12,396 nucleotides of DNA from an uncultured Lachnospiraceae bacterium. GTDB lineage: Bacteria > Bacillota_A > Clostridia > Lachnospirales > Lachnospiraceae. The notes under the pieces are model-generated. The model saw only the letters and a list, made by a program, of their open reading frames with translations, did not search any database and was not told the DNA's origin. Made by a program: the position numbers and the translations under genes. Location: contig CACXDR010000031.1 in NCBI GenBank assembly GCA_902766415.1, forward strand, positions 1 through 12,396. Reading direction: 5' to 3'. This document shows, one piece after another, positions 1-6,890 of this stretch (its first letter is position 1; each line of letters begins with the position of its first letter).

Positions 1-688
1 CCATGAGGAAGGTAAAGCCGTCGAACTCAAAGGATCCCGTGCCGATCCGGAGCGTGTACTGCTGCTCCTCGCCCGGGAGCCAGAGGAAGGCGGCTGCCCG
101 GAGGTTGCCGATCGTCTGGATCTGCGCGTCCGGAGCCTCGAGCGAAAGGATGTCGTCCTGGTTGAATATGGCCGCGGCGGTGAGCATGTAGTTGTTCTGC
201 GCGTATTCCGCGGCCTTCCTGTTCGGGACCGCGGTCAGCGTGATCTCCACCACGCCGCTCCGGCCGGCCAGCTCTTCAGCCCTTTTCGGGACGCCGTTCA
301 GACGGTAGGAGAGGGTGATGCTCCAGGGGAGCTCACCGTAAAGCTTTTTGGTTTTCCCTTCAAAATAAAAATGCTCCGGCGCGCTGTCGCCGAAGCGGAA
401 GGTCGTTGTCCCGTTCCCGATCTCCGGCTCTGTCGTGTCCGTCAGATTGGAGACCTCGTCGTATGTTCCGTAGTCCGTGATCTCCTTCGCGCCGTTCATC
501 GTATAGCTCTTTACTACGCCGGCCTCCGTGGGCGTGCCGTAGTAGTCGAGCGTCACATAGTAGGCCTCGTCGACAGAGGGACTGATCATGCCGCCCTCCG
601 CGTAAGCCGGCCGCGCCGCGCCTGCGATGATGAGGGAGGCGCACAGAAGGGCGGCCGCGGCCCTTTTAAACTGATCATGCCTGTACAT
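1..688 (-). CDS. Exported protein of unknown function, 3' end cut by window edge
   Basis: The gene reads leftward from an ATG at 686-688 and stays open to position 1, giving 229 codons. The start is preceded by a GGGGG Shine-Dalgarno stretch (694-698) five bases upstream. Residues 1-30 form a classical signal peptide: a basic start (MYRHDQFKR), a hydrophobic Ala/Leu/Ile core and an AYA cleavage site before EGG, so the product is exported. The mature part is polar, beta-rich-looking and has no membrane span in the visible portion. A stretch around residues 117-145 (LPWSITLSYRLNG, then EELAGRSGVVEITL) resembles, from memory, a segment of large clostridial exported or membrane proteins often labelled YhgE/Pip-like, where a similar 'LDGKEI..EELAGKSG' motif occurs. 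That family link is a guess. The gene is divergent from trkA and has its own promoter. No function is assigned. Confidence 0.8.
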   Translation of the reverse strand, partial: MYRHDQFKRAAAALLCASLIIAGAARPAYAEGGMISPSVDEAYYVTLDYYGTPTEAGVVKSYTMNGAKEITDYGTYDEVSNLTDTTEPEIGNGTTTFRFGDSAPEHFYFEGKTKKLYGELPWSITLSYRLNGVPKRAEELAGRSGVVEITLTAVPNRKAAEYAQNNYMLTAAAIFNQDDILSLEAPDAQIQTIGNLRAAAFLWLPGEEQQYTLRIGTGSFEFDGFTFLM

Positions 689-735
689 AAAAACCCCCGG
701 AAAAGTAACGTTTTTGCAGGGCTGTTTACATGATG

Positions 736-764
736 ATTATATTAAAGAGGGGATTTTTTTTCAA
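736..764 (-). promoter_or_regulatory. Near-consensus sigma-A promoter for the exported protein
   Basis: On the minus strand, TTGAAA (764-759) and a perfect TATAAT (741-736) are separated by exactly 17 bases. This predicts a transcript start near 729 and a leader of about 40 nt before the ATG at 688. The spacer contains an A tract. It is the best match to the sigma-A consensus in the window. Confidence 0.75.
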
Positions 765-884
765 CTTTTATTTATTACTGTTATGAATGTCTAATAATGC
801 ACACAGAGTATTATAATGGTTTCTGCGTCAGCATGCATAACTTTTAAGGCAGGGATCCTTAAAATGTGATATGATAGGTCGTTG

Positions 885-890
885 TATAAT
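885..890 (+). promoter_or_regulatory. Possible -10 element for trkA-trkH
   Basis: A perfect TATAAT lies 80 bases before the trkA start, in the AT-rich gap between divergent genes. No good -35 hexamer is found at 16-19 bases, and the extended -10 TG is absent. A second TATAAT at 812-817 is another candidate, also without a clear -35. The trkA promoter is therefore only tentatively placed. Confidence 0.35.
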
Positions 891-925
891 GCCCTGGAAA
901 AGGGAAAATGTACATTTGTTTATTC

Positions 926-944
926 CCGGCGCGCGAAGTGCCGG
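926..944 (+). other. Small hairpin in the trkA leader
   Basis: CCGGCGC (926-932) can pair with GTGCCGG (938-944), seven pairs including one G-U, around a five-base GCGAA loop. It sits 14 bases before the Shine-Dalgarno site of trkA. It lacks a U tract and is not a terminator. It is too short to be a c-di-AMP (ydaO-type) riboswitch. Confidence 0.3.
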
Positions 945-958
945 AGAACCAGAGATTC

Positions 959-964
959 AAGGAG
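959..964 (+). promoter_or_regulatory. Ribosome binding site that fixes the trkA start
   Basis: AAGGAG lies six bases before the ATG at 971. An in-frame ATG at 908 would add 21 residues not seen in TrkA proteins and has no comparable site, so 971 is preferred. Confidence 0.8.
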
Positions 965-970
965 AACCGA

Positions 971-2347
971 ATGAAAATAGTCATTGTCGGCAACGGAAAG
1001 ATCGGCCACCTCCTGGTCGAGCAGCTGGCCAAGGAAGGCCACGACATCGTCGTGATCGACACGACCTATGAAAAGCTCCATTATACCCAGGAAAAGCTCG
1101 ACGTCGCGATCGTGGTCGGGAACGGCGCGTCGGTCGATGTACTCAAGGAGGCAGGCACAGAGGACTGCGACCTCCTTCTCGCTGTGACGAACAGCGACGA
1201 GGTGAACCTCCTCACCGCGCTCCTCGGCCGGAAGATCGGCGCGAAGAACACGGTCGCGCGCGTCAGGAACCGCGACTACGACCGGGAGATGAACCTTCTG
1301 AACACGAGCTTCGGCCTGTCCTTCTCGATCAATCCCGAGAAGACGGCGGCAAGGGAGATATTCCGCCTTCTGCAGTTTCCGTCCTTCCTTACACGGAGCT
1401 CGTTCGCGGGCGGACGCGCGGAGCTCGTGGAGCTCATGGCGCAGGAGGGAGGCATCCTGGAGGGCAAGCGCCTGGACCAGCTGCCCGCGATCCTGAACAA
1501 GAAGGCACTGATCTGTACGATCGAGCGCGACAACGAGGTCATCGTCCCGTCCGGCTCGTTCGTGATCCAGGCGGAGGACAAGATGAGCTTCTCCTCCGCG
1601 ACTGCGGACCTGCCCTTCCTTTTAAGGAAGCTGAACATCAAGACCCAGAACATCAAAAACGTCCTGATCATCGGGGGCAGCACCACAGCCTTCTATCTCG
1701 CGAATTATCTGAAGCGGGTGGGCATCGGGGTCACCATCATGGAGATGGACAAGGACCGCTGCGAAAAGCTCTGCGAGCTTCTTCCGGAGGCGGACATCAT
1801 CTGCGCGGACGGTTCCAAGCAGAGCATCCTGAATGAAGAGGGGATCTCGAAGGTGGACGCGGTCATCCCGCTGACCGGGTACGACGAGGTCAACATCATG
1901 ATCTCCCTGTACGCGAAATCCATCGGCGTGAAGAAGACCGTCACGAAGGTGAACCGGCTCGAATACTTAAGCCTTGTGGACACCACGGAGCTTGACGCGA
2001 TCGTCAGCCCGAAGAGCCTGACCGCGAACGAGATCGTCCGCTACGTCCGCGCGGTGAGCCAGTCGAGGGACGGAAGCGTGGAGACGCTGTCCACGATCAA
2101 CAACGGCAGGGCGGAGGCGCTCGGCTTCACGGTCCCGGAGACCGGGTTTTTCCTGAATGTCCCGCTCCGCGATCTGAAGCTGAAAAAGGCGGTGCTGATC
2201 GCCAGCATCGTCCGGAACGAGCAGGTCATCATCCCGGACGGCAATACCTGCCTCATGCGCGGCGATTCGATCATCGTGATCGCGGATCCGCGCCGCATGA
2301 TCGCGAATCTCACGGATATTTTCCTTGATAACGGGGGCAACGCATGA
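971..2347 (+). CDS. trkA: TrkA, potassium uptake regulatory subunit (double RCK)
   Basis: The 458-residue product has the usual TrkA length and the two-fold RCK architecture: TrkA_N (about 1-120), TrkA_C (about 145-220), second TrkA_N (about 230-350) and second TrkA_C (about 375-455). TrkA is the cytosolic ring that binds NAD(H) or adenine nucleotides and gates the TrkH channel. The first Rossmann fold has an intact GNGKIG (7-12) and an acidic residue ending strand 2 (D30). In the second, the glycine motif reads GGSTTA (235-240), so two canonical glycine positions are replaced by Ser and Ala. The start follows an AAGGAG site. The stop overlaps the trkH start in ATGA, implying translational coupling. 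The presence of two RCK repeats argues for Trk rather than KtrA, which has one. Confidence 0.95.
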   Translation: MKIVIVGNGKIGHLLVEQLAKEGHDIVVIDTTYEKLHYTQEKLDVAIVVGNGASVDVLKEAGTEDCDLLLAVTNSDEVNLLTALLGRKIGAKNTVARVRNRDYDREMNLLNTSFGLSFSINPEKTAAREIFRLLQFPSFLTRSSFAGGRAELVELMAQEGGILEGKRLDQLPAILNKKALICTIERDNEVIVPSGSFVIQAEDKMSFSSATADLPFLLRKLNIKTQNIKNVLIIGGSTTAFYLANYLKRVGIGVTIMEMDKDRCEKLCELLPEADIICADGSKQSILNEEGISKVDAVIPLTGYDEVNIMISLYAKSIGVKKTVTKVNRLEYLSLVDTTELDAIVSPKSLTANEIVRYVRAVSQSRDGSVETLSTINNGRAEALGFTVPETGFFLNVPLRDLKLKKAVLIASIVRNEQVIIPDGNTCLMRGDSIIVIADPRRMIANLTDIFLDNGGNA

Positions 2348-3834
2348 ATTACCGTATCGTAGCGAAATATATCGGCTTTATCATGCTGGTCGAGGCCGTG
2401 TTCATGGTCCCCGCGCTGTTCATCGGGATGTTCCGCGGAGAGGACGGCGCGGTCACGGCACTGGTCTTCAGCATCCTTCTGACGTTCGCGATCGGACTTG
2501 TCTTAAGCCGCGTGAAGTCCGGGAACTCCATCTCCATGGAAGACGGCTTCGTCATCTGCGCGCTCGGCTGGATCGTGATGTCGCTGTTCGGCGCGCTGCC
2601 GTTCTGGTTCAGCCGCGAGATCCCGCGTTACATCGACTGCTGGTTCGAGACGGTCTCCGGCTTCACCACGACCGGTTCCAGCATCCTGACCGCGATCGAG
2701 GGCATCCCGTACAGCATCCTTTACTGGAGGAGCTTCACGCACTGGATCGGCGGTATGGGCGTCCTGGTGTTCCTTCTGGCGATCGTCCGCATGCCCAAGG
2801 GGAACGGCGAGCCGTTCAACCTCATGAGGGCGGAGAGCCCGGGGCCGGCTGTAGGAAAGATCGCCCCGAAGATCAGCGAGACGGCGAAGATCACCTATAT
2901 CATTTATTTTGCGCTGACCGTCAGCATGATGGTGGTCCTGGTGATTGAGGGCATGCCGGTCTTTGACGCGGTCGTCAACGCTTTTGCGACGGCGGGCACC
3001 GGCGGCTTCGCCATCTGGAACAATTCCATCGCGCACTATGAGAGCCAGGTCATGCAGATGACGATCGCTGTCTACATGGCGCTCTTCGGCGTGAACTTCA
3101 GCGTTTACTACCTGCTGCTCACGAAGCATTTCAGGGACGCGTTCTTCAACGAGGAGTTCCGGTGGTACTGGGGCATCATGATCGGCGCGACCATCCTGAT
3201 CGGGATCAATATCATTCCGATGTATCCCGGCGATACCGGGCAGGCGTTCCGCGACAGCTTCTTCACGGTGTCGTCCATCATGACGACGACCGGCTTCGGC
3301 ACGGCCGACTTTGACAAGTGGCCGGAGTTCTCGCGGTACTTCCTCCTGATCATCATGATGATCGGCGCGTCCGCCGGCTCGACGGGCGGCGGCATGAAGG
3401 TGTCGAGGCTCCTCCTTATTTTCAAGCACCTGAAGGTCCAGATGGCGAACATGATCCATCCGAGAAGGGTGAGCATCGTCCGCATGGACGGGCGCCGCGT
3501 GGAGGATTCCGTAATGTTCGGGACCACCGCCTATATGGCGGCCTACATGATCATCATGGTCGTCTCCATGATGATCGTGGCGCTCGACGGAAAGGACCTG
3601 GAGACCACGATCAGCTCGGTCATCTGTACGTTCAACAACATCGGCCCGGGTCTCCACATGGTCGGCACGACCGGAAACTTCAGCGCGTTCTCGGACCTTT
3701 CAAAGCTGGTCCTTTCATTCGACATGCTGCTTGGACGTCTGGAGATCTTCCCGCTGCTCTTCATGCTTTCTCCCGGGGTATGGAAGCGGAACACGGTGAA
3801 CACCGCGCCGAAAAAGGCGAAAAAGAGTGTATAA
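2344..3834 (+). CDS. trkH: TrkH, potassium-translocating membrane subunit
   Basis: This 496-residue polytopic membrane protein belongs to the TrkH/KtrB superfamily (E. coli TrkH has 483 residues). The four pore-loop repeats are visible with their filter glycines: TTTGS (108-112), TAGTGGF (216-222), TTTGFG (314-319) and NNIGPG (431-436). The glycine/serine-rich stretch GASAGSTGGGMK (341-352) matches the intramembrane gating loop that follows the third repeat. Hydrophobic spans begin at about residue 7 and the tail is basic (KKAKK). It forms the K+ path through the membrane and is gated by TrkA from the preceding gene, with which it shares ATGA. There is no strong Shine-Dalgarno site of its own, as expected for a coupled gene. 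No clear terminator follows, so some read-through into the next operon is possible. Confidence 0.95.
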   Translation: MNYRIVAKYIGFIMLVEAVFMVPALFIGMFRGEDGAVTALVFSILLTFAIGLVLSRVKSGNSISMEDGFVICALGWIVMSLFGALPFWFSREIPRYIDCWFETVSGFTTTGSSILTAIEGIPYSILYWRSFTHWIGGMGVLVFLLAIVRMPKGNGEPFNLMRAESPGPAVGKIAPKISETAKITYIIYFALTVSMMVVLVIEGMPVFDAVVNAFATAGTGGFAIWNNSIAHYESQVMQMTIAVYMALFGVNFSVYYLLLTKHFRDAFFNEEFRWYWGIMIGATILIGINIIPMYPGDTGQAFRDSFFTVSSIMTTTGFGTADFDKWPEFSRYFLLIIMMIGASAGSTGGGMKVSRLLLIFKHLKVQMANMIHPRRVSIVRMDGRRVEDSVMFGTTAYMAAYMIIMVVSMMIVALDGKDLETTISSVICTFNNIGPGLHMVGTTGNFSAFSDLSKLVLSFDMLLGRLEIFPLLFMLSPGVWKRNTVNTAPKKAKKSV

Positions 3835-3883
3835 CGTCAACAAAAACCTGCTCCGGGGCGGCGAAGTTTGTGATTCCTGAGAA

Positions 3884-3912
3884 TTGAATTCACGGAAAAA
3901 CTGTGATATACA
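3884..3912 (+). promoter_or_regulatory. Extended -10 promoter for the BMP transporter operon
   Basis: TTGAAT (3884-3889) and TATACA (3907-3912) are spaced by 17 bases, and TGTGA directly before the -10 supplies an extended -10 (TRTGn). The predicted transcript start is near 3919, about 50 bases before the ATG at 3971. Confidence 0.65.
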
Positions 3913-3932
3913 AAGATACTGTGTTATACGTC

Positions 3933-3949
3933 TGCCGGATATTCCGGCA
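3933..3949 (+). promoter_or_regulatory. Palindrome just downstream of the bmp promoter, possible operator or leader hairpin
   Basis: TGCCGGA (3933-3939) and TCCGGCA (3943-3949) are perfect inverted repeats around TAT. It lies about 14-30 bases after the predicted transcript start and seven bases before the AGGAGG site. The position suits a repressor operator; as RNA it would form a tight seven-pair hairpin next to the ribosome binding site. No regulator can be named. Confidence 0.4.
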
Positions 3950-3970
3950 TCATATGAGGAGGAAATAAGA

Positions 3971-5236
3971 ATGAAAAAGGCGTTAAGCGTTATTTGTGCG
4001 GCATCCATGACTGCTGTCATGCTTGCAGGCTGCGGCGGATCTTCTTCCACCCAGACCACGGCTGCTGCGACTACGGCTGCTGCCGCCGAGACCAAGGCCG
4101 AGGAGACGAAGGCCGAGGAGACCAAGGCGGAGGAGACCAAGGCTGAGGCTGCAGGCGCCGGGATCGCGAAGGAAGACATGAAGATCGGCATCATCTATGT
4201 CGGCGACGAGAACGAGGGCTACACCGAGTCCCACATGAGGGGCATCGAGTCCGCGATCGAGGAGCTCGGCCTTTCCAAGGACCAGCTGATCGAGAAGACC
4301 AACATCGGCGAGGATGAGTCCTGCACCGACGCTGCCGAGGACCTTGTCTCCGACGGCTGCCAGATCGTTTTCGCGAACAGCTTCGGCCATGAGGATTACC
4401 TGATGGAGTCCGCGAAGAACCACCCGGACGTCCAGTTCGCGCACGCGACCGGCTACCAGGCTACTTCTTCCGGCCTTGACAACTTCCACAACTACTTCGA
4501 TTACATCTACGAGGCGCGCTATGTGTCCGGTATCGTTGCCGGCATGAAGCTGAAGGAGATGATCGACGAGGGCAAGATCACCGCTGACCAGGCGAAGATC
4601 GGCTATGTCGGCGCGTATCCGTACGCAGAGGTCATTTCCGGCTTCAGCTCCTTCTATCTTGGCGCGAAGAGCATCGTCCCGGAGGCGACCATGCGCGTCC
4701 TTTACACCAACAGCTGGGCGGACCTCGCTGCAGAGGCTGAGACCGCGAAGCAGCTCATCTCCGACGGCTGCGTCCTGATCGGCCAGCACGCTGATACCAC
4801 CGGCGCTCCGTCCGCGTGCCAGGAAGAGGGCGTTCCGTGCGTCGGCTACAACGTCGATATGACGAGCGTTGCTCCCGACGTTGCGCTGACCTCCCCCACC
4901 AACAACTGGAAGGTCTACTACAAGCATGCGATCGAGTGCGTCATGAACGGCGAGCCGCTTGAGACCGACTGGGCAAAGGGCTATACTGAGGACGCCGTCT
5001 ACATCACCCCGCTCGGCAAGTCCGTCGCGGAGGGCACCGAGGAGGCTGTCAAGGCTGCCGAGGACGCGATCCGCAGCGGAAGCCTGCACGTCTTTGACGT
5101 CAGCACCTTCACTGTCGGCGGCGAGCAGCTTGCGGATGACGACATGGTCTACGACGGCTACTATCATGAGTCCGAGAAGACCAGCGCTCCGTCCTTCGAC
5201 AAGAACATCGACGGCATCGAGAGCGTTGTGAACTGA
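3971..5236 (+). CDS. BMP/PnrA-family substrate-binding lipoprotein of a nucleoside-type ABC importer
   Basis: The 421-residue product is an exported lipoprotein: basic start, hydrophobic core and lipobox LAGC (18-21), so Cys21 would be lipidated and anchored to the outer face of the membrane. A low-complexity linker follows (about 22-65, including four ETKAE repeats), then a BMP (basic membrane protein, PnrA/Med-like) domain from about residue 70 (MKIGIIYVGDENEGYT) to the end. Family-typical stretches include YEARYVSGIVAGMK, IGYVGAYPYAEVISGF and GQHADTTGAP. Characterised relatives (PnrA, NupN/BmpA) bind purine or broader nucleosides; the ligand here is inferred from the family and from the next three genes. 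An AGGAGG site (3957-3962) eight bases upstream selects this ATG over an in-frame ATG at 3884. A hairpin terminator after the gene should make this subunit more abundant than the ATPase and permeases. Confidence 0.92.
   Translation: MKKALSVICAASMTAVMLAGCGGSSSTQTTAAATTAAAAETKAEETKAEETKAEETKAEAAGAGIAKEDMKIGIIYVGDENEGYTESHMRGIESAIEELGLSKDQLIEKTNIGEDESCTDAAEDLVSDGCQIVFANSFGHEDYLMESAKNHPDVQFAHATGYQATSSGLDNFHNYFDYIYEARYVSGIVAGMKLKEMIDEGKITADQAKIGYVGAYPYAEVISGFSSFYLGAKSIVPEATMRVLYTNSWADLAAEAETAKQLISDGCVLIGQHADTTGAPSACQEEGVPCVGYNVDMTSVAPDVALTSPTNNWKVYYKHAIECVMNGEPLETDWAKGYTEDAVYITPLGKSVAEGTEEAVKAAEDAIRSGSLHVFDVSTFTVGGEQLADDDMVYDGYYHESEKTSAPSFDKNIDGIESVVN
4088..4147 (+). repeat. Four tandem 15-bp units encoding ETKAE in the lipoprotein linker
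   Basis: Units start at 4088, 4103, 4118 and 4133. They differ only at synonymous positions (ACC/ACG and GCC/GCG/GCT) and encode residues 40-59. This is a charged spacer between the lipid anchor and the ligand-binding domain. Copy number could vary between strains by slippage or recombination. Confidence 0.85.
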
Positions 5237-5260
5237 CCTTCATGAAAACTTAACAAAAAT

Positions 5261-5302
5261 CACAAAAGTGCCTGCATCGTTCGCGATGCAGGCACTTTTG
5301 TG
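5261..5302 (+). terminator. Long perfect hairpin between bmp and the ATPase gene, intrinsic (possibly bidirectional) terminator
   Basis: Arms 5261-5279 and 5284-5302 are perfect 19-base inverted repeats around a TTCG loop. The GC-rich core (GTGCCTGCATCG) is flanked by AAAA on the left and TTTT on the right, so termination is possible from either direction. It begins 24 bases after the lipoprotein stop codon. Because the other transporter genes follow on the same strand, it probably acts as a partial terminator, or stabilises the 3' end of the upstream message. Confidence 0.8.
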
Positions 5303-5309
5303 CTATAAT
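5299..5309 (+). promoter_or_regulatory. Extended -10 immediately after the terminator, internal promoter for ATPase and permeases
   Basis: TGTGCTATAAT contains a perfect -10 (TATAAT, 5304-5309) with an extended -10 (TRTGn). Its first bases are the foot of the terminator stem. No good -35 is seen; at 17-18 bases the sequence is the hairpin loop and right arm. The predicted start is near 5316, about 36 bases before the ATG at 5352. Confidence 0.55.
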
Positions 5310-5339
5310 AGTGCAATCTATGCGCCCGCATTTACTTTT

Positions 5340-5344
5340 GGAGG
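5340..5344 (+). promoter_or_regulatory. Ribosome binding site that fixes the ATPase start
   Basis: GGAGG lies seven bases before the ATG at 5352. The reading frame is open upstream through the terminator hairpin, but nothing there resembles an ABC protein, so 5352 is the start. Confidence 0.8.
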
Positions 5345-5351
5345 ATACTAC

Positions 5352-6890
5352 ATGGGTGAGACGAACGCCATTGAACTGCGGAACGTAACCAAACGCTTCG
5401 GCAGCAAAGTCGTCGCCAACGATCACGTCAGCCTGACCTTAAGGCAGGGCGAGATCCTTTCCATTCTCGGCGAGAACGGGAGCGGAAAGACGACGCTGAT
5501 GAACATGCTTTCCGGCATTTATTACCCGGACGAGGGGCATATCCTGGTGAACGGGAAGGAGGTCACGATCCGTTCCCCGAAGGACGCCTTCGCCCTGAAG
5601 ATCGGGATGGTCCACCAGCATTTCAAGCTGATCCCGATCTTTACGGCAGCCGAGAACATCATCCTCGGGCTTGAGGGCGAGGGACGGCTCAATATGAAGA
5701 AGGTCGAGGCGGATGTGAAGCACCTGGTCGACCGGTACGGCTTCCAGCTGGATCCGGCCGAGAAGGTCTACGCCATGTCGGTCTCGCAGAAGCAGACGGT
5801 CGAGATCATCAAGGTCCTGTACCGCGGCGCGGACATCCTGATCCTTGACGAGCCGACCGCGGTCCTCACCCCGCAGGAGACGGAGAAGCTGTTCGACGTC
5901 CTGCGGAACATGAGGGAGGACGGGAAGTCCATCATCATCATCACGCACAAGCTGAACGAGGTCCTGGAGATCTCCGACCGCGTCTCGGTCCTGAGGAAGG
6001 GAAAGTACATCGGCACGGTCGAGACCGCGAAGGCCTCCGTTGAATCCCTGACAGAGATGATGGTCGGACAGAAGGTCGACCTCGACATCCACAGGACGGA
6101 GCCCACCGGAGAGAAGGACCGCCTGGTCCTCGAGGGCGTTTCCTGCGTGAACGCCGAGGGACTCAGGGTCCTCGACAATGTGAGCTTCACGCTGAAGAGC
6201 GGGGAGATCCTCGGGATCGCCGGCATTTCCGGAAACGGGCAGAAGGAGCTTCTCGAAAGCATCGCGGGGCTCCAGGAGCACGAGGGCAGGATCCTTTACC
6301 TGGACGATGACGGCAGCGTGAAGGACCTCAAGGGCATGTCGCCGACGGAGATCGAGGCGCTCGGCGTCCGGCTCGCGTTCGTGCCTGAGGACCGCCTCGG
6401 CATGGGCCTCGTCGCGGACATGGACCTTACGGATAACGTCATGCTCCGGTCCTACAGGAACGGCAGCTCGTTCACGACCGACCGGAAGGCGCCGAAGGAG
6501 CTTGCGGAGCAGATCGTGAACGATCTCGAGGTCGTCACCCCGGGCGTCGGCACGCGGATCGTCAACCTGTCCGGCGGAAACGTCCAGAAGGTCCTGGTGG
6601 GCCGCGAGATCGCCGGGAAGCCGAAGGTCATGATGGCAGCGTACCCGGTCCGCGGACTGGACATCAACTCCTCCTACCTTATTTATAACCTTCTTAGCAG
6701 GCAGAAGGAGAGCGGCGCGGCAGTCATCTGCGTGGGCGAGGACCTGGACGTCCTGCTCGCGCTCTGCGACCGCATCCTGGTTCTGCAGGGCGGAAGGGCA
6801 GCAGGGATCGTGGAGGCGCGGACGGCCTCCAAGGAGGAGCTCGGCCTCATGATGACCGGCTCCGGAAAGGAGGCGCTCCATGCAGAATAA
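5352..6890 (+). CDS. Double-domain ABC ATPase of the nucleoside-type importer (NupO/YufO-like)
   Basis: The 512-residue protein contains two fused ABC nucleotide-binding domains, the layout of sugar and nucleoside (CUT2/BMP-type) importers. Domain 1 is intact: Walker A GENGSGKTT (40-48), Q-loop Gln89, signature SVSQKQ (143-148), Walker B ILILDE (162-167) and switch His199. Domain 2 is degenerate at ATPase positions: GISGNGQKE (291-299) has Gln in place of the Walker A Lys, MMAAYP (427-432) lacks the Walker B acids, and GED replaces the switch His, although the signature LSGGNVQK (406-413) is good. That asymmetry is usual in the family, so one composite site is expected to hydrolyse ATP. It works at the cytoplasmic face with the two permeases encoded next. 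Its last 11 bases overlap the first permease gene. Confidence 0.93.
   Translation: MGETNAIELRNVTKRFGSKVVANDHVSLTLRQGEILSILGENGSGKTTLMNMLSGIYYPDEGHILVNGKEVTIRSPKDAFALKIGMVHQHFKLIPIFTAAENIILGLEGEGRLNMKKVEADVKHLVDRYGFQLDPAEKVYAMSVSQKQTVEIIKVLYRGADILILDEPTAVLTPQETEKLFDVLRNMREDGKSIIIITHKLNEVLEISDRVSVLRKGKYIGTVETAKASVESLTEMMVGQKVDLDIHRTEPTGEKDRLVLEGVSCVNAEGLRVLDNVSFTLKSGEILGIAGISGNGQKELLESIAGLQEHEGRILYLDDDGSVKDLKGMSPTEIEALGVRLAFVPEDRLGMGLVADMDLTDNVMLRSYRNGSSFTTDRKAPKELAEQIVNDLEVVTPGVGTRIVNLSGGNVQKVLVGREIAGKPKVMMAAYPVRGLDINSSYLIYNLLSRQKESGAAVICVGEDLDVLLALCDRILVLQGGRAAGIVEARTASKEELGLMMTGSGKEALHAE

Noticed and set aside
371..733. 120-residue plus-strand open frame over the exported-protein gene
   Set aside because: It runs through the strong minus-strand promoter and signal-peptide region and has no ribosome site or recognisable features.
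689..970. Riboswitch (for example c-di-AMP ydaO type) controlling trkA
   Set aside because: The likely leader is under about 80 nt and shows only a small hairpin; no complex conserved fold can be built.
2503..3657. 384-residue open frame on the minus strand antisense to trkH
   Set aside because: Composition is rich in Arg, Asp and His, the usual mirror of a GC-rich gene; no recognisable motif, and trkH on the other strand is unmistakable.
3835..3883. Intrinsic terminator after trkH
   Set aside because: No GC-rich stem followed by a T run is present; GAATTGAATTC at 3881-3891 is too weak and AT-rich.
3983..5167. 394-residue open frame antisense to the BMP lipoprotein gene
   Set aside because: A shadow of a high-GC coding frame; Leu/Val/Asp/Arg-rich with no domain, and the sense frame has lipobox and BMP motifs.
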